Shown piece after piece: positions 30,258 through 39,970 of a stretch of 64,000 bases of DNA (position 1 is the stretch's first letter; each line of letters opens with the position of its first letter). The position numbers were made by a program, and so were the translations under genes. The notes under the pieces are model-generated. The model was not told the DNA's origin. It searched no databases and saw only the letters and a program-made list of their open reading frames with translations. The stretch covers positions 186,001-250,000 of the forward strand of contig NZ_JOEA01000014.1 of assembly GCF_000719115.1 (NCBI RefSeq), read 5' to 3'. The DNA comes from Lentzea albidocapillata. GTDB lineage: Bacteria; Actinomycetota; Actinomycetes; Mycobacteriales; Pseudonocardiaceae.

Positions 30258-32405
30258 CTATAGCAAGCCGGCAGCACGGGCCCACCTGTACTTGGCGCCC
30301 AGTACTGCGACAGGCTTCTCCGTTGTGTACGGATACGCAACCACTCCGTGCCGGTACAGGTACTCGCTCGCTTCCTCCACCTCGACGTCACCTGCGAGGG
30401 AAGCGACGACGGGCTTGTGGATCCCGTTCGCCCGGTACTCCTCCACGACGTCGACCACGAGCTTCGCGAACACCATCGGTGGCGTGACGATGGTGTGCCA
30501 GTAGCCGAGGATCAACGAGTGGATGCGGTCGTCGGCGAGACCGAGCGCGATCGTGTTCCGGTAGGTCGAGGGCGGTTCCCCGCCGGTGATGTCGACGGGG
30601 TTGCCCGCCGCGCCGAAGGGCGGGATGAACTTCCGGAACGCCGCGTCCAGGTCGTCCGGGATGCTCATGAGGCTGAGTCCGTTGTCCACACAGGCGTCCG
30701 AGAGCAGCACGCCCGAGCCGCCCGCGCCGGTGATGATGACGACGTTCTCGCCCTTGGGCGTGGCCAGCAGCGGGATTCCGCGCGCGTACTCCAGCAGGTC
30801 GTTGAGGCCGGGAGCGCGGATCACACCGCTCTGCCTGAGGATGTCGTCGTAGACCCGGTCGTTGCCGGCGAGTGCGCCGGTGTGCGAGCTCGCGGCCTTG
30901 GCACCCTGGTCGGTCCGTCCCGCTTTGAGCACCACGACCGGTTTCTTCGCCGAGACGCGTTTCGCCGTTTCCGCGAAGGACCGGCCGTCCTTGAGGTCCT
31001 CCAGGTGCATCGCGACGAGCTGGGTGTTCGGATCGGACTCGAAGAACGTCAGCAGGTCGTCCTCGTCGATGTCGGCCTTGTTGCCCACACCCACGATCGA
31101 CGAGACGCCCATGCCCGCGGAACGGCTGAATCCGAGGATCGCCATGCCGATTCCGCCGCTTTGCGACGTGAGGGCGACGCCGCCCTTGACGTCGTACGGC
31201 GTGCAGAACGTCGCCGAGAGGTTCTCCGGCGTGTAGTAGTAGCCGTAGATGTTCGGGCCGAGGATGCGCACGCCGTGCTTGCGCGCGATCGCCACGATCT
31301 CGTTCTGCAGCTCGATGTTGCCCGTCTCGCCGAAGCCGGACGGGATCATGATCGCGCCGCCGACGCCCTTCTTGCCGACCTCTTCGAGAGCGGCCGGCAC
31401 GAACTTCGCCGGGATGGCGAACACCGCGACGTCGATGTCTCCCGGGACGTCGGCGATGCCGGCGAACGCCTTGCGGTCGAGGATCTCGTCGGCCTTGGGG
31501 TTGATCGGGTAGATCTCGCCCTGGTAGCCGCCGTTGACGAGGTTCTTCATCACCGAGTTGCCGATCTTGCCCTCTTCGTTCGAGGCGCCGATCACGGCCA
31601 CGGCGGACGGCCTCATGATCCGGTTCATCGAGGCGAGGATCTCGTCCTGGGTGAACCTGTGCGGTTGCCTGGCGGCGTCCTCGTCCACCAGGATGCGGAC
31701 ATCGACCGCGGTGGCCCCGGAAGGCGTTGCCAGCACGGGGTTGAGGTCGACCTCCGCGAGCTGCGGGAAGTCCGTGACCAGGTCCGACACGCGGTGGATC
31801 AGGTCGGCGAGCAAGCCTGCGTCGACGCCCTGCGCGCCGCGGACACCGCGGAGGATCTCCGCCGCCGCGATGCCGTCGACCATCGACAGGGCCTCGTCCT
31901 GGCTGGTGGGCGCCAGCCGGAACGTGACGTCCTTGAGCACCTCGACCAGGATGCCGCCGAGGCCGAACGCGACAATCTTGCCGAACGTCTCGTCGGTGGT
32001 GGCGCCCACGATGACCTCGTGGACCTCTTTCCCGGTCGGCAGCTGCTGCTGGACCTGGACGCCGGTGATGTCCGCGTCCGCCTTGTAGTTCCCGGCGTTG
32101 TGGATGATCGTGCGGTAGCCCTCGGCGACCTCACCGGCGTTGCGCAGGCCCACCAGCACACCGCCGGCCTCGGTCTTGTGCAGGATGTCCGGTGAGACGA
32201 TCTTGAGCACGACCGGGTAGCCGATCTCCTCGGCGAACGCGACGGCGCCCTCCGACGACTTCGCCAGCGCCTCGGCCGGGGTCGCGATCCCGTAGGCGTC
32301 GCAGACCCGCTTGCCCTCCGGCGCGGTGAGCGACGATCGTCCCTCCGCCCGCACCTTCGCGAGTACGTTCTCGACCGCGGCGCGGTCGTAGCCGTTGTCC
32401 GGCAT
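30258..32405 (-). CDS. NDP-forming acyl-CoA synthetase (ATP-grasp domain first)
   Basis: A 715-residue acid-CoA ligase of the ADP-forming acetyl-CoA synthetase/succinyl-CoA synthetase superfamily. The order is ATP-grasp (beta-like, about 1-230: GYPVVLKIVSPDILHKTEAG, AEVDLNPVL), then CoA-binding Rossmann (about 255-345: PSAVAVIGASNEEGKIGN), then ligase domains with the likely phosphorylated His in SSHTGALAGND. Many fused enzymes have the CoA-binding part first, so the order is notable. Twenty nt downstream of frc and in its operon, it may interconvert oxalate, formate or another acid with its CoA ester while making or using ATP. The substrate is not readable from sequence. Confidence 0.85.
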   Translation of the reverse strand: MPDNGYDRAAVENVLAKVRAEGRSSLTAPEGKRVCDAYGIATPAEALAKSSEGAVAFAEEIGYPVVLKIVSPDILHKTEAGGVLVGLRNAGEVAEGYRTIIHNAGNYKADADITGVQVQQQLPTGKEVHEVIVGATTDETFGKIVAFGLGGILVEVLKDVTFRLAPTSQDEALSMVDGIAAAEILRGVRGAQGVDAGLLADLIHRVSDLVTDFPQLAEVDLNPVLATPSGATAVDVRILVDEDAARQPHRFTQDEILASMNRIMRPSAVAVIGASNEEGKIGNSVMKNLVNGGYQGEIYPINPKADEILDRKAFAGIADVPGDIDVAVFAIPAKFVPAALEEVGKKGVGGAIMIPSGFGETGNIELQNEIVAIARKHGVRILGPNIYGYYYTPENLSATFCTPYDVKGGVALTSQSGGIGMAILGFSRSAGMGVSSIVGVGNKADIDEDDLLTFFESDPNTQLVAMHLEDLKDGRSFAETAKRVSAKKPVVVLKAGRTDQGAKAASSHTGALAGNDRVYDDILRQSGVIRAPGLNDLLEYARGIPLLATPKGENVVIITGAGGSGVLLSDACVDNGLSLMSIPDDLDAAFRKFIPPFGAAGNPVDITGGEPPSTYRNTIALGLADDRIHSLILGYWHTIVTPPMVFAKLVVDVVEEYRANGIHKPVVASLAGDVEVEEASEYLYRHGVVAYPYTTEKPVAVLGAKYRWARAAGLL

Positions 32406-32425
32406 GAGATTCCGTCTCCTAGAGG

Positions 32426-33655
32426 TTAGATGACGCCGGCGGCGCGCAGTCCGGCCAGCCGGTCGGCGCTGTAGCCCAGGGCTCCGAGGACCTCGTCGTT
32501 GTGCTCACCGAGCAACGGCGGACGCTGGATCTCGACGACCGAGTCGGAGAGCTTGAGCGGGTTGCCGACCGTCTTGAACGCGCCGCGCTCGGGGTGCTCG
32601 ACCTCGACCACGGTGCCCAGTTCGGCCAGCGTCTCGTCCTCGATGATCTCCTTCGTGGACAGGATCGGTCCGCACGGGATGTTGTGGGCGTTGAGCTTGT
32701 CCATCACCTCCCACTTGGTGTGCTTCTCCGTCCACTCCTCGATCAGCGCGAACGCCTTGTCCAGCTTGGAGAGCCTGACCTCCGGCGTGTTCCACGCCGG
32801 GTCGTCGGCGAGCTCGGGCCTGCCGATCAGCTCGGTCAGCGGGGCCCAGCCGACGGGCTGGATGATCACGTAGATGTAGTCGTTCGGGCCGCCGGGGGCA
32901 CAGCGCACCGCCCAGCCGGGCTGGCCACCACCGGATGCGTTGCCGGAGCGGGGCACCTCGTCCCCGAACTGCTCGTTCGGGTACTCCCCCAGCGGCCCGT
33001 GGGTGAGCCGCTGCTGGTCGCGCAGCTTCACCCGGCACAGGTTCAGGACGGCGTCCTGCATCGCGACCTGGACGCGCTGCCCGCGTCCGGTGTTGGTCCG
33101 TTGGTACAGCGCGGCCAGGATCGCGGCCACCAGGTGGATGCCGGTGCCCGAGTCGCCGATCTGCGCGCCGGTGGCGAGCGGCGGGCCTTCCTCGAACCCG
33201 GTGGTGCTCATCGAGCCGCCCATCGCCTGCGCGATCACCTCGTACGCCTTGAAGTCGGCGTAACGGCCGGGCCCGAAGCCCTTGATCGACGCGTAGATGA
33301 GCTTGTCGTTGAGCTCCTGCAGCTTCTCCCACGGGTAGCCGAACCGCTCGACGACGCCGGGGCCGAAGTTCTCGACGAGGATGTCGACGTCGCCGACGAG
33401 CTTCTCGAAGACCTCTTTGCCTTCGGGGGACTTCATGTTGAGGGTGATGCTCCGCTTGTTGCAGTTGAGCATCGTGAAGTAGAGACTGTCCACTTCGGGC
33501 AGATCGCGCAGCTGGCCGCGGGTGATGTCGCCCCGTCCCGGCGTTTCCAGCTTGATGACGTCGGCGCCCAGCCAGGCGAGCAGCTGGGTCGACGACGGTC
33601 CGGACTGCACGTGCGTCATGTCGAGGACTTTGACGCCCTCCAGGGCCTTGGCCAT
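32426..33655 (-). CDS. frc: Formyl-CoA:oxalate CoA-transferase (family III)
   Basis: A 409-residue class III CoA-transferase. It transfers CoA from formyl-CoA to oxalate, giving oxalyl-CoA and formate. Asp168 in QIGDSGTG matches the catalytic Asp169 of the Oxalobacter enzyme, Gln17 in THVQSGP is conserved, and the glycine-rich active-site loop is present as NASGGGQPG. The opening [20 protein letters not shown] is typical of Frc. It lies 10 nt after the decarboxylase gene, the usual frc/oxc pairing. A succinyl- or other CoA-transferase is less likely given this context. Confidence 0.9.
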   Translation of the reverse strand: MAKALEGVKVLDMTHVQSGPSSTQLLAWLGADVIKLETPGRGDITRGQLRDLPEVDSLYFTMLNCNKRSITLNMKSPEGKEVFEKLVGDVDILVENFGPGVVERFGYPWEKLQELNDKLIYASIKGFGPGRYADFKAYEVIAQAMGGSMSTTGFEEGPPLATGAQIGDSGTGIHLVAAILAALYQRTNTGRGQRVQVAMQDAVLNLCRVKLRDQQRLTHGPLGEYPNEQFGDEVPRSGNASGGGQPGWAVRCAPGGPNDYIYVIIQPVGWAPLTELIGRPELADDPAWNTPEVRLSKLDKAFALIEEWTEKHTKWEVMDKLNAHNIPCGPILSTKEIIEDETLAELGTVVEVEHPERGAFKTVGNPLKLSDSVVEIQRPPLLGEHNDEVLGALGYSADRLAGLRAAGVI

Positions 33656-33665
33656 CTCAGCTCAC

Positions 33666-35363
33666 CTACTTGTACATCGTCTGGTTCATGGTTCCGGGCG
33701 CGTACACGTCGGGGTCGATCCACACGTTGATCAGCGAGGGCTTGCCGGACTCGCGAGCACGCCGCAACGCGGGCCCGATGTCCTTGGGGTCGCGCACTTC
33801 CTCGCCGTAGCCGCCGAGCATCTTGGCGAACTGGTCGTAGCGGACGTCGCCGAGCGTGTTGCCGACGCGCTCGCGCTCCAGCCCGTACTTGGCCGCCTGG
33901 CCGTAGCGGATCTGGTTCATCGACGAGTTGTTGCCGACGATGCCGACGAACGGCAGGTTGTAGCGGACGAGCGTCTCGAAGTCCCAGCCGGTGAGGCTGA
34001 ACGCGCCGTCACCGAACAGGGCCACGACCTCCTTGTCCGGCCTGGCCAGTTTCGCGGCCAGCACGAACGGGATGCCGACGCCGAGCGTCCCGAGTGGACC
34101 GGGGTCCATCCAGTGCCCGGGCGACTTCGGCTGCACGACCTGGCCGGAGAACGTGACGACGTCGCCGCCGTCGCCGATGTAGATCGAGTCCTCGGTGAGG
34201 AAGTCGTTGATCTCGCTCACCAGGCGGTACGGGTGGATCGGCATGTCCTCGGAGAGCAGGTGCTCGGCGCGCTTCTGCCGGGCCTTCTCCTCGACCGCCT
34301 GCAGTTCCTCCAGCCACACCTTGCGGCCCATCGCGCCGTTGTCCTCGCGACCCGACGCGGCCTGCGCGACACTCGACAGGACCAGGTCCGCGTCACCGAC
34401 GATGCCGAGGTCGATGTCGCGGTTCTTGCCGACGGTGCGGTAGTCGAGGTCGATCTGGACGACCGTCGCGTTCGCGGACAGCCTTCGGCCGTAGCCCATC
34501 CGGAAGTCGAACGGGGTTCCGACGATCACGATGACGTCGGCGTTGTCGAAGGCGTACCGCCGCGACAGTTGGAAGTGGTGCGGGTCGCCGGGCGGCAGGG
34601 TGCCGCGGCCCGCGCCGTTCATGTAGGCGGGGATGTTGAGGGTGCGGACGAGGTCGATCGCGGAGTCCGTGGCCCGCGTCGTCCACACCTGACTGCCCAG
34701 CAGGATCGCGGGCTTGCGGGCGTGCACCAGCAGGTCCGCGAGCTTCTCGATGTCCGCCGGGTCACCGACGCTGCGCGTGGACGCGCGGTAGTGCCCCGCT
34801 TCGGGTACTCGGGCGGTGCTCACCGGCACCTTGGCGTCCAGGACGTCGCGCGGGATCTCCAGGAACGACGGTCCCGGCGCGCCGGCGTTGGCCTCGCGGA
34901 ACGCCATCGACACCATGTCCGCGATGCGGGCGGTGTGCGGGACGTTCGCGGCGAACTTCGTGATCGGCGTCATCATGTCGACGTGCGGGAGGTCCTGCAG
35001 CGAGCCCATCTTGTGCTGGCTCAACGCACCCTGGCCGCCGATCAGCAGCATCGGGCTCTCCGCGCGGAACGCGTTCGCGACACCCGTGACGGCGTCGGTG
35101 GTACCCGGCCCCGCGGTCACGACGGCACAACCGGGCTTGCCGGTGATCCGCGCGTACCCGTCGGCCGCGTGCGCCGCGACCTGTTCGTGCCGGACGTCGA
35201 TGACGGCGATGCCCTCGTCCACGCAGCCGTCGTAGATGTCGATGATGTGCCCGCCGCACAGTGTGAAGATGGTGTCGACGCCCTCTGCTTTGAGGGCCTT
35301 CGCCACCAGGTGGCCACCAGAGATGGACTCAGGAATCGACTCCGGCTCCGCGGAACTCGTCAT
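33666..35363 (-). CDS. oxc: ThDP-dependent decarboxylase, probable oxalyl-CoA decarboxylase
   Basis: A 565-residue thiamine-diphosphate enzyme. The cofactor-activating Glu60 lies in DVRHEQVAAHAADGYAR, and the ThDP/Mg motif GDGAFSLTGWDF ends in GNNSSMNQ. The overall sequence is closer to the acetolactate-synthase-like branch than to Oxalobacter Oxc as I recall it, so the substrate call rests mainly on its position directly before frc and on the formate dehydrogenase in the same regulon. Expected reaction: oxalyl-CoA to formyl-CoA plus CO2. Alternatives are a 2-hydroxyacyl-CoA lyase or a glyoxylate carboligase-like enzyme. The ATG at 35363 lies 34 nt from the shared operator. Confidence 0.75.
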   Translation of the reverse strand: MTSSAEPESIPESISGGHLVAKALKAEGVDTIFTLCGGHIIDIYDGCVDEGIAVIDVRHEQVAAHAADGYARITGKPGCAVVTAGPGTTDAVTGVANAFRAESPMLLIGGQGALSQHKMGSLQDLPHVDMMTPITKFAANVPHTARIADMVSMAFREANAGAPGPSFLEIPRDVLDAKVPVSTARVPEAGHYRASTRSVGDPADIEKLADLLVHARKPAILLGSQVWTTRATDSAIDLVRTLNIPAYMNGAGRGTLPPGDPHHFQLSRRYAFDNADVIVIVGTPFDFRMGYGRRLSANATVVQIDLDYRTVGKNRDIDLGIVGDADLVLSSVAQAASGREDNGAMGRKVWLEELQAVEEKARQKRAEHLLSEDMPIHPYRLVSEINDFLTEDSIYIGDGGDVVTFSGQVVQPKSPGHWMDPGPLGTLGVGIPFVLAAKLARPDKEVVALFGDGAFSLTGWDFETLVRYNLPFVGIVGNNSSMNQIRYGQAAKYGLERERVGNTLGDVRYDQFAKMLGGYGEEVRDPKDIGPALRRARESGKPSLINVWIDPDVYAPGTMNQTMYK

Positions 35364-35397
35364 CGGCGATCAGCTCCCCTTGGCGCTTCGACTGTAG

Positions 35398-35412
35398 ATT
35401 GCATACCGTATG
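35398..35412. promoter_or_regulatory. GCATAC-N1-GTATG operator between oxc and sucC-like genes
   Basis: ATTGCATACCGTATG, with palindromic core CATAC-C-GTATG, lies in the 126-nt divergent spacer, so one site can control oxc-frc-ligase on one side and the succinyl-CoA-ligase-like pair on the other. A related GGTAGGCATAT lies immediately downstream (35414-35424), echoed by GGTAGGCTATA beside the 52394 site. Confidence 0.68.
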
Positions 35413-35489
35413 AGGTAGGCATATCGTTACTCCGCTACCAACCGGATGTCCAGAGATGGCCGCAAGTTTTCGGCGAGAGGACGTAGACG

Positions 35490-36590
35490 GTGGATCTTTT
35501 CGAACACGAGGCGCGGGACCTCTTCGAGCGGTACGGGGTGCCCGTTCCGCGTGGTTTCGTGGCGGACACTCCTGAATCCGCGCGCGAGGCCGCCGCGCAG
35601 CTGGGCGGCACCGTTGTCGTCAAGGCTCAGGTGAAGACCGGCGGACGCGGCAAGGCCGGTGGCATCAAACTCGCTTCGTCACCCGACGAAGCTCAGGCCG
35701 CCGCCACAGCCATCCTGGGGATGGACATCAAGGGCCACACCGTGCACAAGGTCCTGATCACCGAGGCGAGCGAGATCGCCGAGGAGTACTACCTGTCGTT
35801 CCTGCTCGATCGTGCCAACAGGACGTTCATCGGCATGACCTCAGCCACCGGTGGCATGGAGATCGAGGAGATGGCGGACTCCATCACTCGAATGCCGGCC
35901 TCGTCCTTCGACGCATCGGCGGCGTTCCCGCCTTCGATCGCGGCGGAAGTGAACGCGGTCGCTTCCGCCCTGTGGAAGGTCTTCGTCTCCGAGGACGCCA
36001 CCCTGGTCGAGGTGAACCCGTTGGCGCGCACCAAGGATGGCCGGATCATCGCCTTGGACGGCAAAGTGACACTGGACGACAACGCGTCGTTCCGGCACTC
36101 TCGACCAACGGATGCTGTTTCCGGTGACCCGCTGGAGGTACGGGCCGCCGAGAAGGGCCTCAACTACGTCAAGCTCGATGGCACCGTCGGTGTCATCGGC
36201 AACGGCGCCGGACTCGTCATGTCCACTCTGGACGTCGTGGCGCTGGCCGGTGCCGCGCCCGCGAACTTCCTCGACATCGGCGGCGGCGCCTCGGCCCAGG
36301 TGATGGCCGACGGCCTCGACGTCATCCTCTCGGACCCGTCGGTCCGCAGCGTGTTCGTGAACGTGTTCGGCGGCATCACCGCGTGCGACGCGGTGGCAAA
36401 CGGAATCGTGCAGGCCCTCGGCATGCTCGGTGACCGCGCCGACAAGCCCCTGGTCGTCCGTCTCGACGGCAACAACGCCGAAGCGGGCCACCGCATCCTC
36501 GACGCGGCCCGGCACCCGCTGATCACCGTGGCGCACACGATGGACGACGCGGCGGGCCGTGCCGCCGCCCTGGCCGGCAAGGAGTCCTGA
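35490..36590 (+). CDS. Succinyl-CoA ligase beta-like subunit (ATP-grasp)
   Basis: A 366-residue SucC-like subunit, slightly shorter than standard SucC (about 390). The N-terminal [51 protein letters not shown] and [12 protein letters not shown] are the family motifs for nucleotide and CoA-phosphate handling. It pairs with the alpha-like gene that follows. Because an acid-CoA ligase in the TCA cycle is normally encoded elsewhere, this operator-controlled copy may act on another dicarboxylate, for example oxalate or malate (inferred). GTG 35490 is the start that gives the conserved N-terminus. Confidence 0.85.
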   Translation: MDLFEHEARDLFERYGVPVPRGFVADTPESAREAAAQLGGTVVVKAQVKTGGRGKAGGIKLASSPDEAQAAATAILGMDIKGHTVHKVLITEASEIAEEYYLSFLLDRANRTFIGMTSATGGMEIEEMADSITRMPASSFDASAAFPPSIAAEVNAVASALWKVFVSEDATLVEVNPLARTKDGRIIALDGKVTLDDNASFRHSRPTDAVSGDPLEVRAAEKGLNYVKLDGTVGVIGNGAGLVMSTLDVVALAGAAPANFLDIGGGASAQVMADGLDVILSDPSVRSVFVNVFGGITACDAVANGIVQALGMLGDRADKPLVVRLDGNNAEAGHRILDAARHPLITVAHTMDDAAGRAAALAGKES

Positions 36591-37468
36591 TGGCGATCTT
36601 CCTCGACGAGAACAGCCGCGTGATCGTGCAGGGCATGACGGGCTCGGAGGGTGCCAAGCACACCCGCCGCATGCTCGCGGCCGGCACGAAGGTCGTCGGC
36701 GGCGTCAACGCCCGCAAGGCCGGCACGTCCGTGGACTTCGACGACGTGACGCTGCCGGTGTACGGCACGGTCGCCCAGGCGATGGCGGAGACCGGCGCGA
36801 CCGTGTCGGTGCTCTTCGTCCCGCCCGCGTTCACCGGCGACGCGGTGATCGAGGCCATCGACGCCGAGATCGGCCTGGCCGTGGTGATCACCGAGGGCGT
36901 ACCGGTCCACGACACGGCACGGTTCTGGGCGCACGCCCAGGGCAGGTCCACGCGGATCATCGGCCCGAACTGCCCCGGCATCATCAGTCCCGGCAAGTCC
37001 AACGCGGGCATCATCCCCGCGGACATCACCAAGCCGGGGTCGATCGGTCTCGTGTCGAAGTCGGGAACGCTGACGTACCAGCTGATGCACGAGCTGAAGG
37101 ACTTCGGCTTCACCACGTGCGTCGGCATCGGCGGCGACCCGATCGTCGGCACCACGCACATCGACGCCATCAAGGCGTTCGAGGCGGACCCGGAGACCGA
37201 GCTGATCGTGATGATCGGCGAGATCGGCGGCGACGCGGAGGAACGGGCGGCGGAGTTCGTGCGGGACAGCGTGTCCAAGCCCGTGGTCGGCTACGTCGCC
37301 GGCTTCACCGCGCCCGAGGGCAAGACGATGGGCCACGCGGGCGCCATCGTCTCGGGTTCCTCGGGCACGGCGGAGGCCAAGAAGCTGGCCATGGAGGCGG
37401 CGGGGATCAAGGTCGGCAAGACGCCGTCCGAGACCGCGGCCCTGGCTCGGGCCATCCTCACCGGCTAA
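36590..37468 (+). CDS. Succinyl-CoA ligase alpha-like subunit
   Basis: A 292-residue SucD-like subunit of normal length. The CoA-binding Rossmann domain opens with [33 protein letters not shown] is the conserved loop, and [13 protein letters not shown] contains the phosphorylated active-site His. It overlaps the beta-like gene by 1 nt (TGATG), which supports a 1:1 complex. The unit is divergent from oxc across a shared GntR-type operator. Confidence 0.88.
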   Translation: MAIFLDENSRVIVQGMTGSEGAKHTRRMLAAGTKVVGGVNARKAGTSVDFDDVTLPVYGTVAQAMAETGATVSVLFVPPAFTGDAVIEAIDAEIGLAVVITEGVPVHDTARFWAHAQGRSTRIIGPNCPGIISPGKSNAGIIPADITKPGSIGLVSKSGTLTYQLMHELKDFGFTTCVGIGGDPIVGTTHIDAIKAFEADPETELIVMIGEIGGDAEERAAEFVRDSVSKPVVGYVAGFTAPEGKTMGHAGAIVSGSSGTAEAKKLAMEAAGIKVGKTPSETAALARAILTG

Positions 37469-38526
37469 CCGGCGCAGATCGCTCTGTCGGCCACGTCGAC
37501 GGCCGAGGGCTTGCCGGAGCCCTGCCAGTTCGTGTTGGTCACGACCGACGCGAACCGGCCGTCGTCGGTGGTCAGGGTGAACGAGTAGTGCCCGGTGGTC
37601 AGGGCACCGTTGTGACCCCATGCGACCACGCCGCACGACAGCGGCATCTTCACCAGGGCCAGGCCGTAGACGTCGGCGGGGCCGAAGGTGCGCTTCATCT
37701 CGGCCAGCGCCGCGGGTGAGACGAGCCTGCCGCCGACCAACGCGCGGTAGAACCGCTGGAGGTCGTCCAAAGTGGACTCCATGGCACCGGCGGTGCTCCA
37801 GAACGACAGCTCGACGGCGGTGGTCGCCTCGGTCCAGAAGAAGAGCTGGCCGAGGCGGCCACCCAGATAGCCGTTCAGGAAAGGCGTCTTCAGCGCACGG
37901 TCACCGGGTGCCGGGAAGCGCGTCCCGGTCAGGCCGAGAGGGTGGATGACCCGCTCGGTGATCGCGTCGCCGGCCTGCCTGCCGGTGAGACGTTCGATCA
38001 GCATGCCCAGCACCAGGAAGCCGACGTTCGAGTAGTTCTGAGCGGCACCGGGGGCGTTCTGGGCGGGCTCGTCCATCGCCGAGCGGACGAGCTCGGCCAG
38101 GGTGTACGTGCCGCCCGGGCCCGCCTTCGCGTCGCGGACGTCGCGGACGAGCCCAGCGGTGTGCTGCAGCAACTGGCGGACGGTGATCACATCACCGTTG
38201 TAGTTGCCGGTGACCACGCCGGGCAGGTACCGCGAGATGGGGGCATCCAGTTCGGCGCGGCCCTCGTCGACGAGTTGGAGCACCACCACGGCGGTGAACG
38301 TCTTGGTCTGACTACCGATCCGGAAGTGGTCGGCCGCGGTGATCGGGCGCCGCTCGTGGAGCTTCCCGGTGCCGGTCGACCGCGTGCCGGACCCGGTGTG
38401 CACGGCGGCACCCGGTCCCGCCTGCATCAGGTACTGGTCGAGCACCGTCTGCACACCGTCGTCGGCCTTCGCCGGCGCGGCACCGAGGAGCAGCAGCGCG
38501 CAGACGAGCACGGTGAGGCGCTTCAC
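37465..38526 (-). CDS. Secreted serine hydrolase, class C beta-lactamase/DD-peptidase family
   Basis: A 353-residue protein with a signal peptide ([20 protein letters not shown]). Penicillin-binding-like motifs are SQTK (nucleophile Ser in [11 protein letters not shown]), YSN (second motif) and HNG near [10 protein letters not shown] in place of KTG, as in many R61-type DD-carboxypeptidases and esterases. It is expected to act on peptidoglycan or small esters outside the membrane. GTG 38526 overlaps the stop of the WXG-like gene (GTGA) with AAGGAGG upstream, so it is the last gene of the ESX-associated operon, an unusual position for a secreted hydrolase. Confidence 0.85.
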   Translation of the reverse strand: MKRLTVLVCALLLLGAAPAKADDGVQTVLDQYLMQAGPGAAVHTGSGTRSTGTGKLHERRPITAADHFRIGSQTKTFTAVVVLQLVDEGRAELDAPISRYLPGVVTGNYNGDVITVRQLLQHTAGLVRDVRDAKAGPGGTYTLAELVRSAMDEPAQNAPGAAQNYSNVGFLVLGMLIERLTGRQAGDAITERVIHPLGLTGTRFPAPGDRALKTPFLNGYLGGRLGQLFFWTEATTAVELSFWSTAGAMESTLDDLQRFYRALVGGRLVSPAALAEMKRTFGPADVYGLALVKMPLSCGVVAWGHNGALTTGHYSFTLTTDDGRFASVVTNTNWQGSGKPSAVDVADRAICAG

Positions 38527-39320
38527 GCGGTCACCTCCTTCGCCGTCGGCAGTTCGGCCGAGCCGGACGCCTTGTCCCCGATCACCGACATCGCCTGCTG
38601 CACGATCTTTAGCACCGCCTGCGCGCCCTCGACGAGCTTGATCAGGTTCTCGCCGCTGGCCAGCAGTTCGCCGAGCTTGGCCGCGATCTGCCCACCGCAC
38701 TCGACGGCGATCTGCACGCACTGCGGGATCGCCACGGCGATGCTCTGCCCGAACGTCACGCCCGCCGCCGCGATCGCCTGGGTCATGATCGGCACGATCT
38801 TGCCGACCGCCTCGGTGATCAGCCTCGTCACCTCGACGACCACCTGCGCGACCACCTCGCCCGCCTTGATCAGCGCGGTGGCGTTGGTCAGCGCGGTCTC
38901 GGCCACGGACAGCACGCCGTCGACGAGTTCCTTGCCCGTCTTGGCGTACTCGGCCGCGCTGTCGCCGGTCCAGCCGTCGGTCTCGCTGCTCGCCTTGGCG
39001 CCGTACTCGCCGGCGAGGCTGGTCGCGGCCTTGCTCGCGTTCTGGAACTCGCCCGCGCCCTGCTGGACGCCGTCCGGGTCGCCGCGCAGCTCGTTCAGCG
39101 GCTCCTCCAGGAACGAGATCATCGGCGTGAGGAAGCCGGCACCCGCGCTGTCCAGGGCCTGCAACGGTTTCCCGTTCGACCCCAGTTCGCTCATCGGGGC
39201 CTTGGGCGTCGCGGCGAGGTCGGACGACAGCCACTCGTCGCCCGCGATGGCGTTCGTGGTGGTGCGGAGCTCGTTCAGCAGGGCGGCGATCGTGCCCGCG
39301 TCCGTCGTGGTGGCGGTCAT
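38523..39320 (-). CDS. WXG100-like ESX-associated protein
   Basis: A 265-residue, Ala-rich, helical protein. Near residue 115 it carries DGWTGDSAAEYAKTGKELVD, the Trp-x-Gly turn followed by a helix typical of WXG100-type type VII substrates, then a long amphipathic/hydrophobic helical region (GEVVAQVVVEVTRLITEAVG; FGQSIAVAIPQCVQIAVECG). There is no Sec signal. It overlaps both neighbours by 4 nt. It is probably secreted or membrane-active through an ESX system encoded elsewhere; whether it is a toxin or a structural partner cannot be told. Confidence 0.7.
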   Translation of the reverse strand: MTATTTDAGTIAALLNELRTTTNAIAGDEWLSSDLAATPKAPMSELGSNGKPLQALDSAGAGFLTPMISFLEEPLNELRGDPDGVQQGAGEFQNASKAATSLAGEYGAKASSETDGWTGDSAAEYAKTGKELVDGVLSVAETALTNATALIKAGEVVAQVVVEVTRLITEAVGKIVPIMTQAIAAAGVTFGQSIAVAIPQCVQIAVECGGQIAAKLGELLASGENLIKLVEGAQAVLKIVQQAMSVIGDKASGSAELPTAKEVTA

Positions 39321-39616
39321 CGGCCCGCTCCCGTGATGTCCTCGGCGTTGCGCTCGTCGGTGCGCTGGTAGTTCTCGGCGGTCCGCCGCACGCCCTCACC
39401 GACCTTGTCCATTGTGGACGCGACGTGGGCGAAGGCGCCCATCGTCTCCCCCATCGGGCCGCTCAGGCCGGAGCTGAGGAACTGGGCGAACGAGCCGAGC
39501 GAGGACTGACCGACCTGGCCGGGCAACCGGGTGCCGGTGCCGGACAGCTGGTCGGCGTACCTGGTCAGGGTCCTGGCATGGCAGCGCAACTGCTCGTGGT
39601 CGGCGGTGAAGCTCAT
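39317..39616 (-). CDS. EspC-type ESX secretion-associated protein
   Basis: A 99-residue protein of the EspC/DUF2580 type: MSFTADHEQLRCHARTLTRY, a helix, a Gly/Ser turn with FAQFLSSGL, and a second helix ending GEGVRRTAENYQRTDERNAE, containing the Tyr-x3-Asp/Glu-like export signal (YQRTDE). Small helical-hairpin proteins of this family are type VII substrates or partners. It overlaps adjacent genes by 4 nt on both sides, implying stoichiometric expression with the WXG-like protein. Confidence 0.78.
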   Translation of the reverse strand: MSFTADHEQLRCHARTLTRYADQLSGTGTRLPGQVGQSSLGSFAQFLSSGLSGPMGETMGAFAHVASTMDKVGEGVRRTAENYQRTDERNAEDITGAGR

Positions 39617-39957
39617 CGCACGGCCTCCGGCAGGTGCCTGGTGATCTGGTGCAACGCGTCGCTTTCGCCGAGGTAGTCCGCCATGACCTCGGTCATCCGC
39701 GCGCTCGCCAGCCGTTGCGCCTCCCGCGCGGTGCTGACGATCAGCATCGCGAGCGTGTCGACGTCGAGCTTGCGCGCCGCCGGCGTCAGCGCGACGTCGC
39801 CGAGCACGCCGCCCGCGTTCACCGTCACGGTGACCTCACCGCGTGGCGAGGTCGCCTTCGCCCCCACCTCGGCCAGGCTCGCGCTCGCCGACCGCGCGCT
39901 GTACGCGACGCGCTCCAGGCGTTCCTGGTAGTCCGCCAGCCACTGTGCTGGATCCAC
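39613..39957 (-). CDS. YbaB/EbfC family protein in an ESX operon
   Basis: A 114-residue protein of the YbaB/EbfC nucleoid-associated fold: a helical N-terminus, then a beta-sheet (TSPRGEVTVTVNAGGVLGDV), then a helix (LAMLIVSTAREAQRLASARM). YbaB proteins bind DNA, but a branch of them is regularly encoded with WXG100/EspC genes in actinobacteria, where their role is unclear. Here it sits between EspG and EspC genes. ATG 39957 lies 13 nt after the EspG stop. Confidence 0.8.
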   Translation of the reverse strand: MDPAQWLADYQERLERVAYSARSASASLAEVGAKATSPRGEVTVTVNAGGVLGDVALTPAARKLDVDTLAMLIVSTAREAQRLASARMTEVMADYLGESDALHQITRHLPEAVR

Positions 39958-39970
39958 TTCTCCCCCTCAA

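Noticed and set aside
30348..32195. A 615-codon plus-strand frame antisense to the acyl-CoA ligase
   Set aside because: Repetitive Val/Arg/Asp/His composition typical of an antisense shadow; the ligase on the minus strand is unambiguous.
33666..35363. Annotating the ThDP enzyme as acetolactate synthase (ilvB)
   Set aside because: No regulatory subunit or branched-chain genes are near, and frc lies 10 nt downstream. The oxalyl-CoA decarboxylase role is more consistent, although sequence alone leaves doubt.
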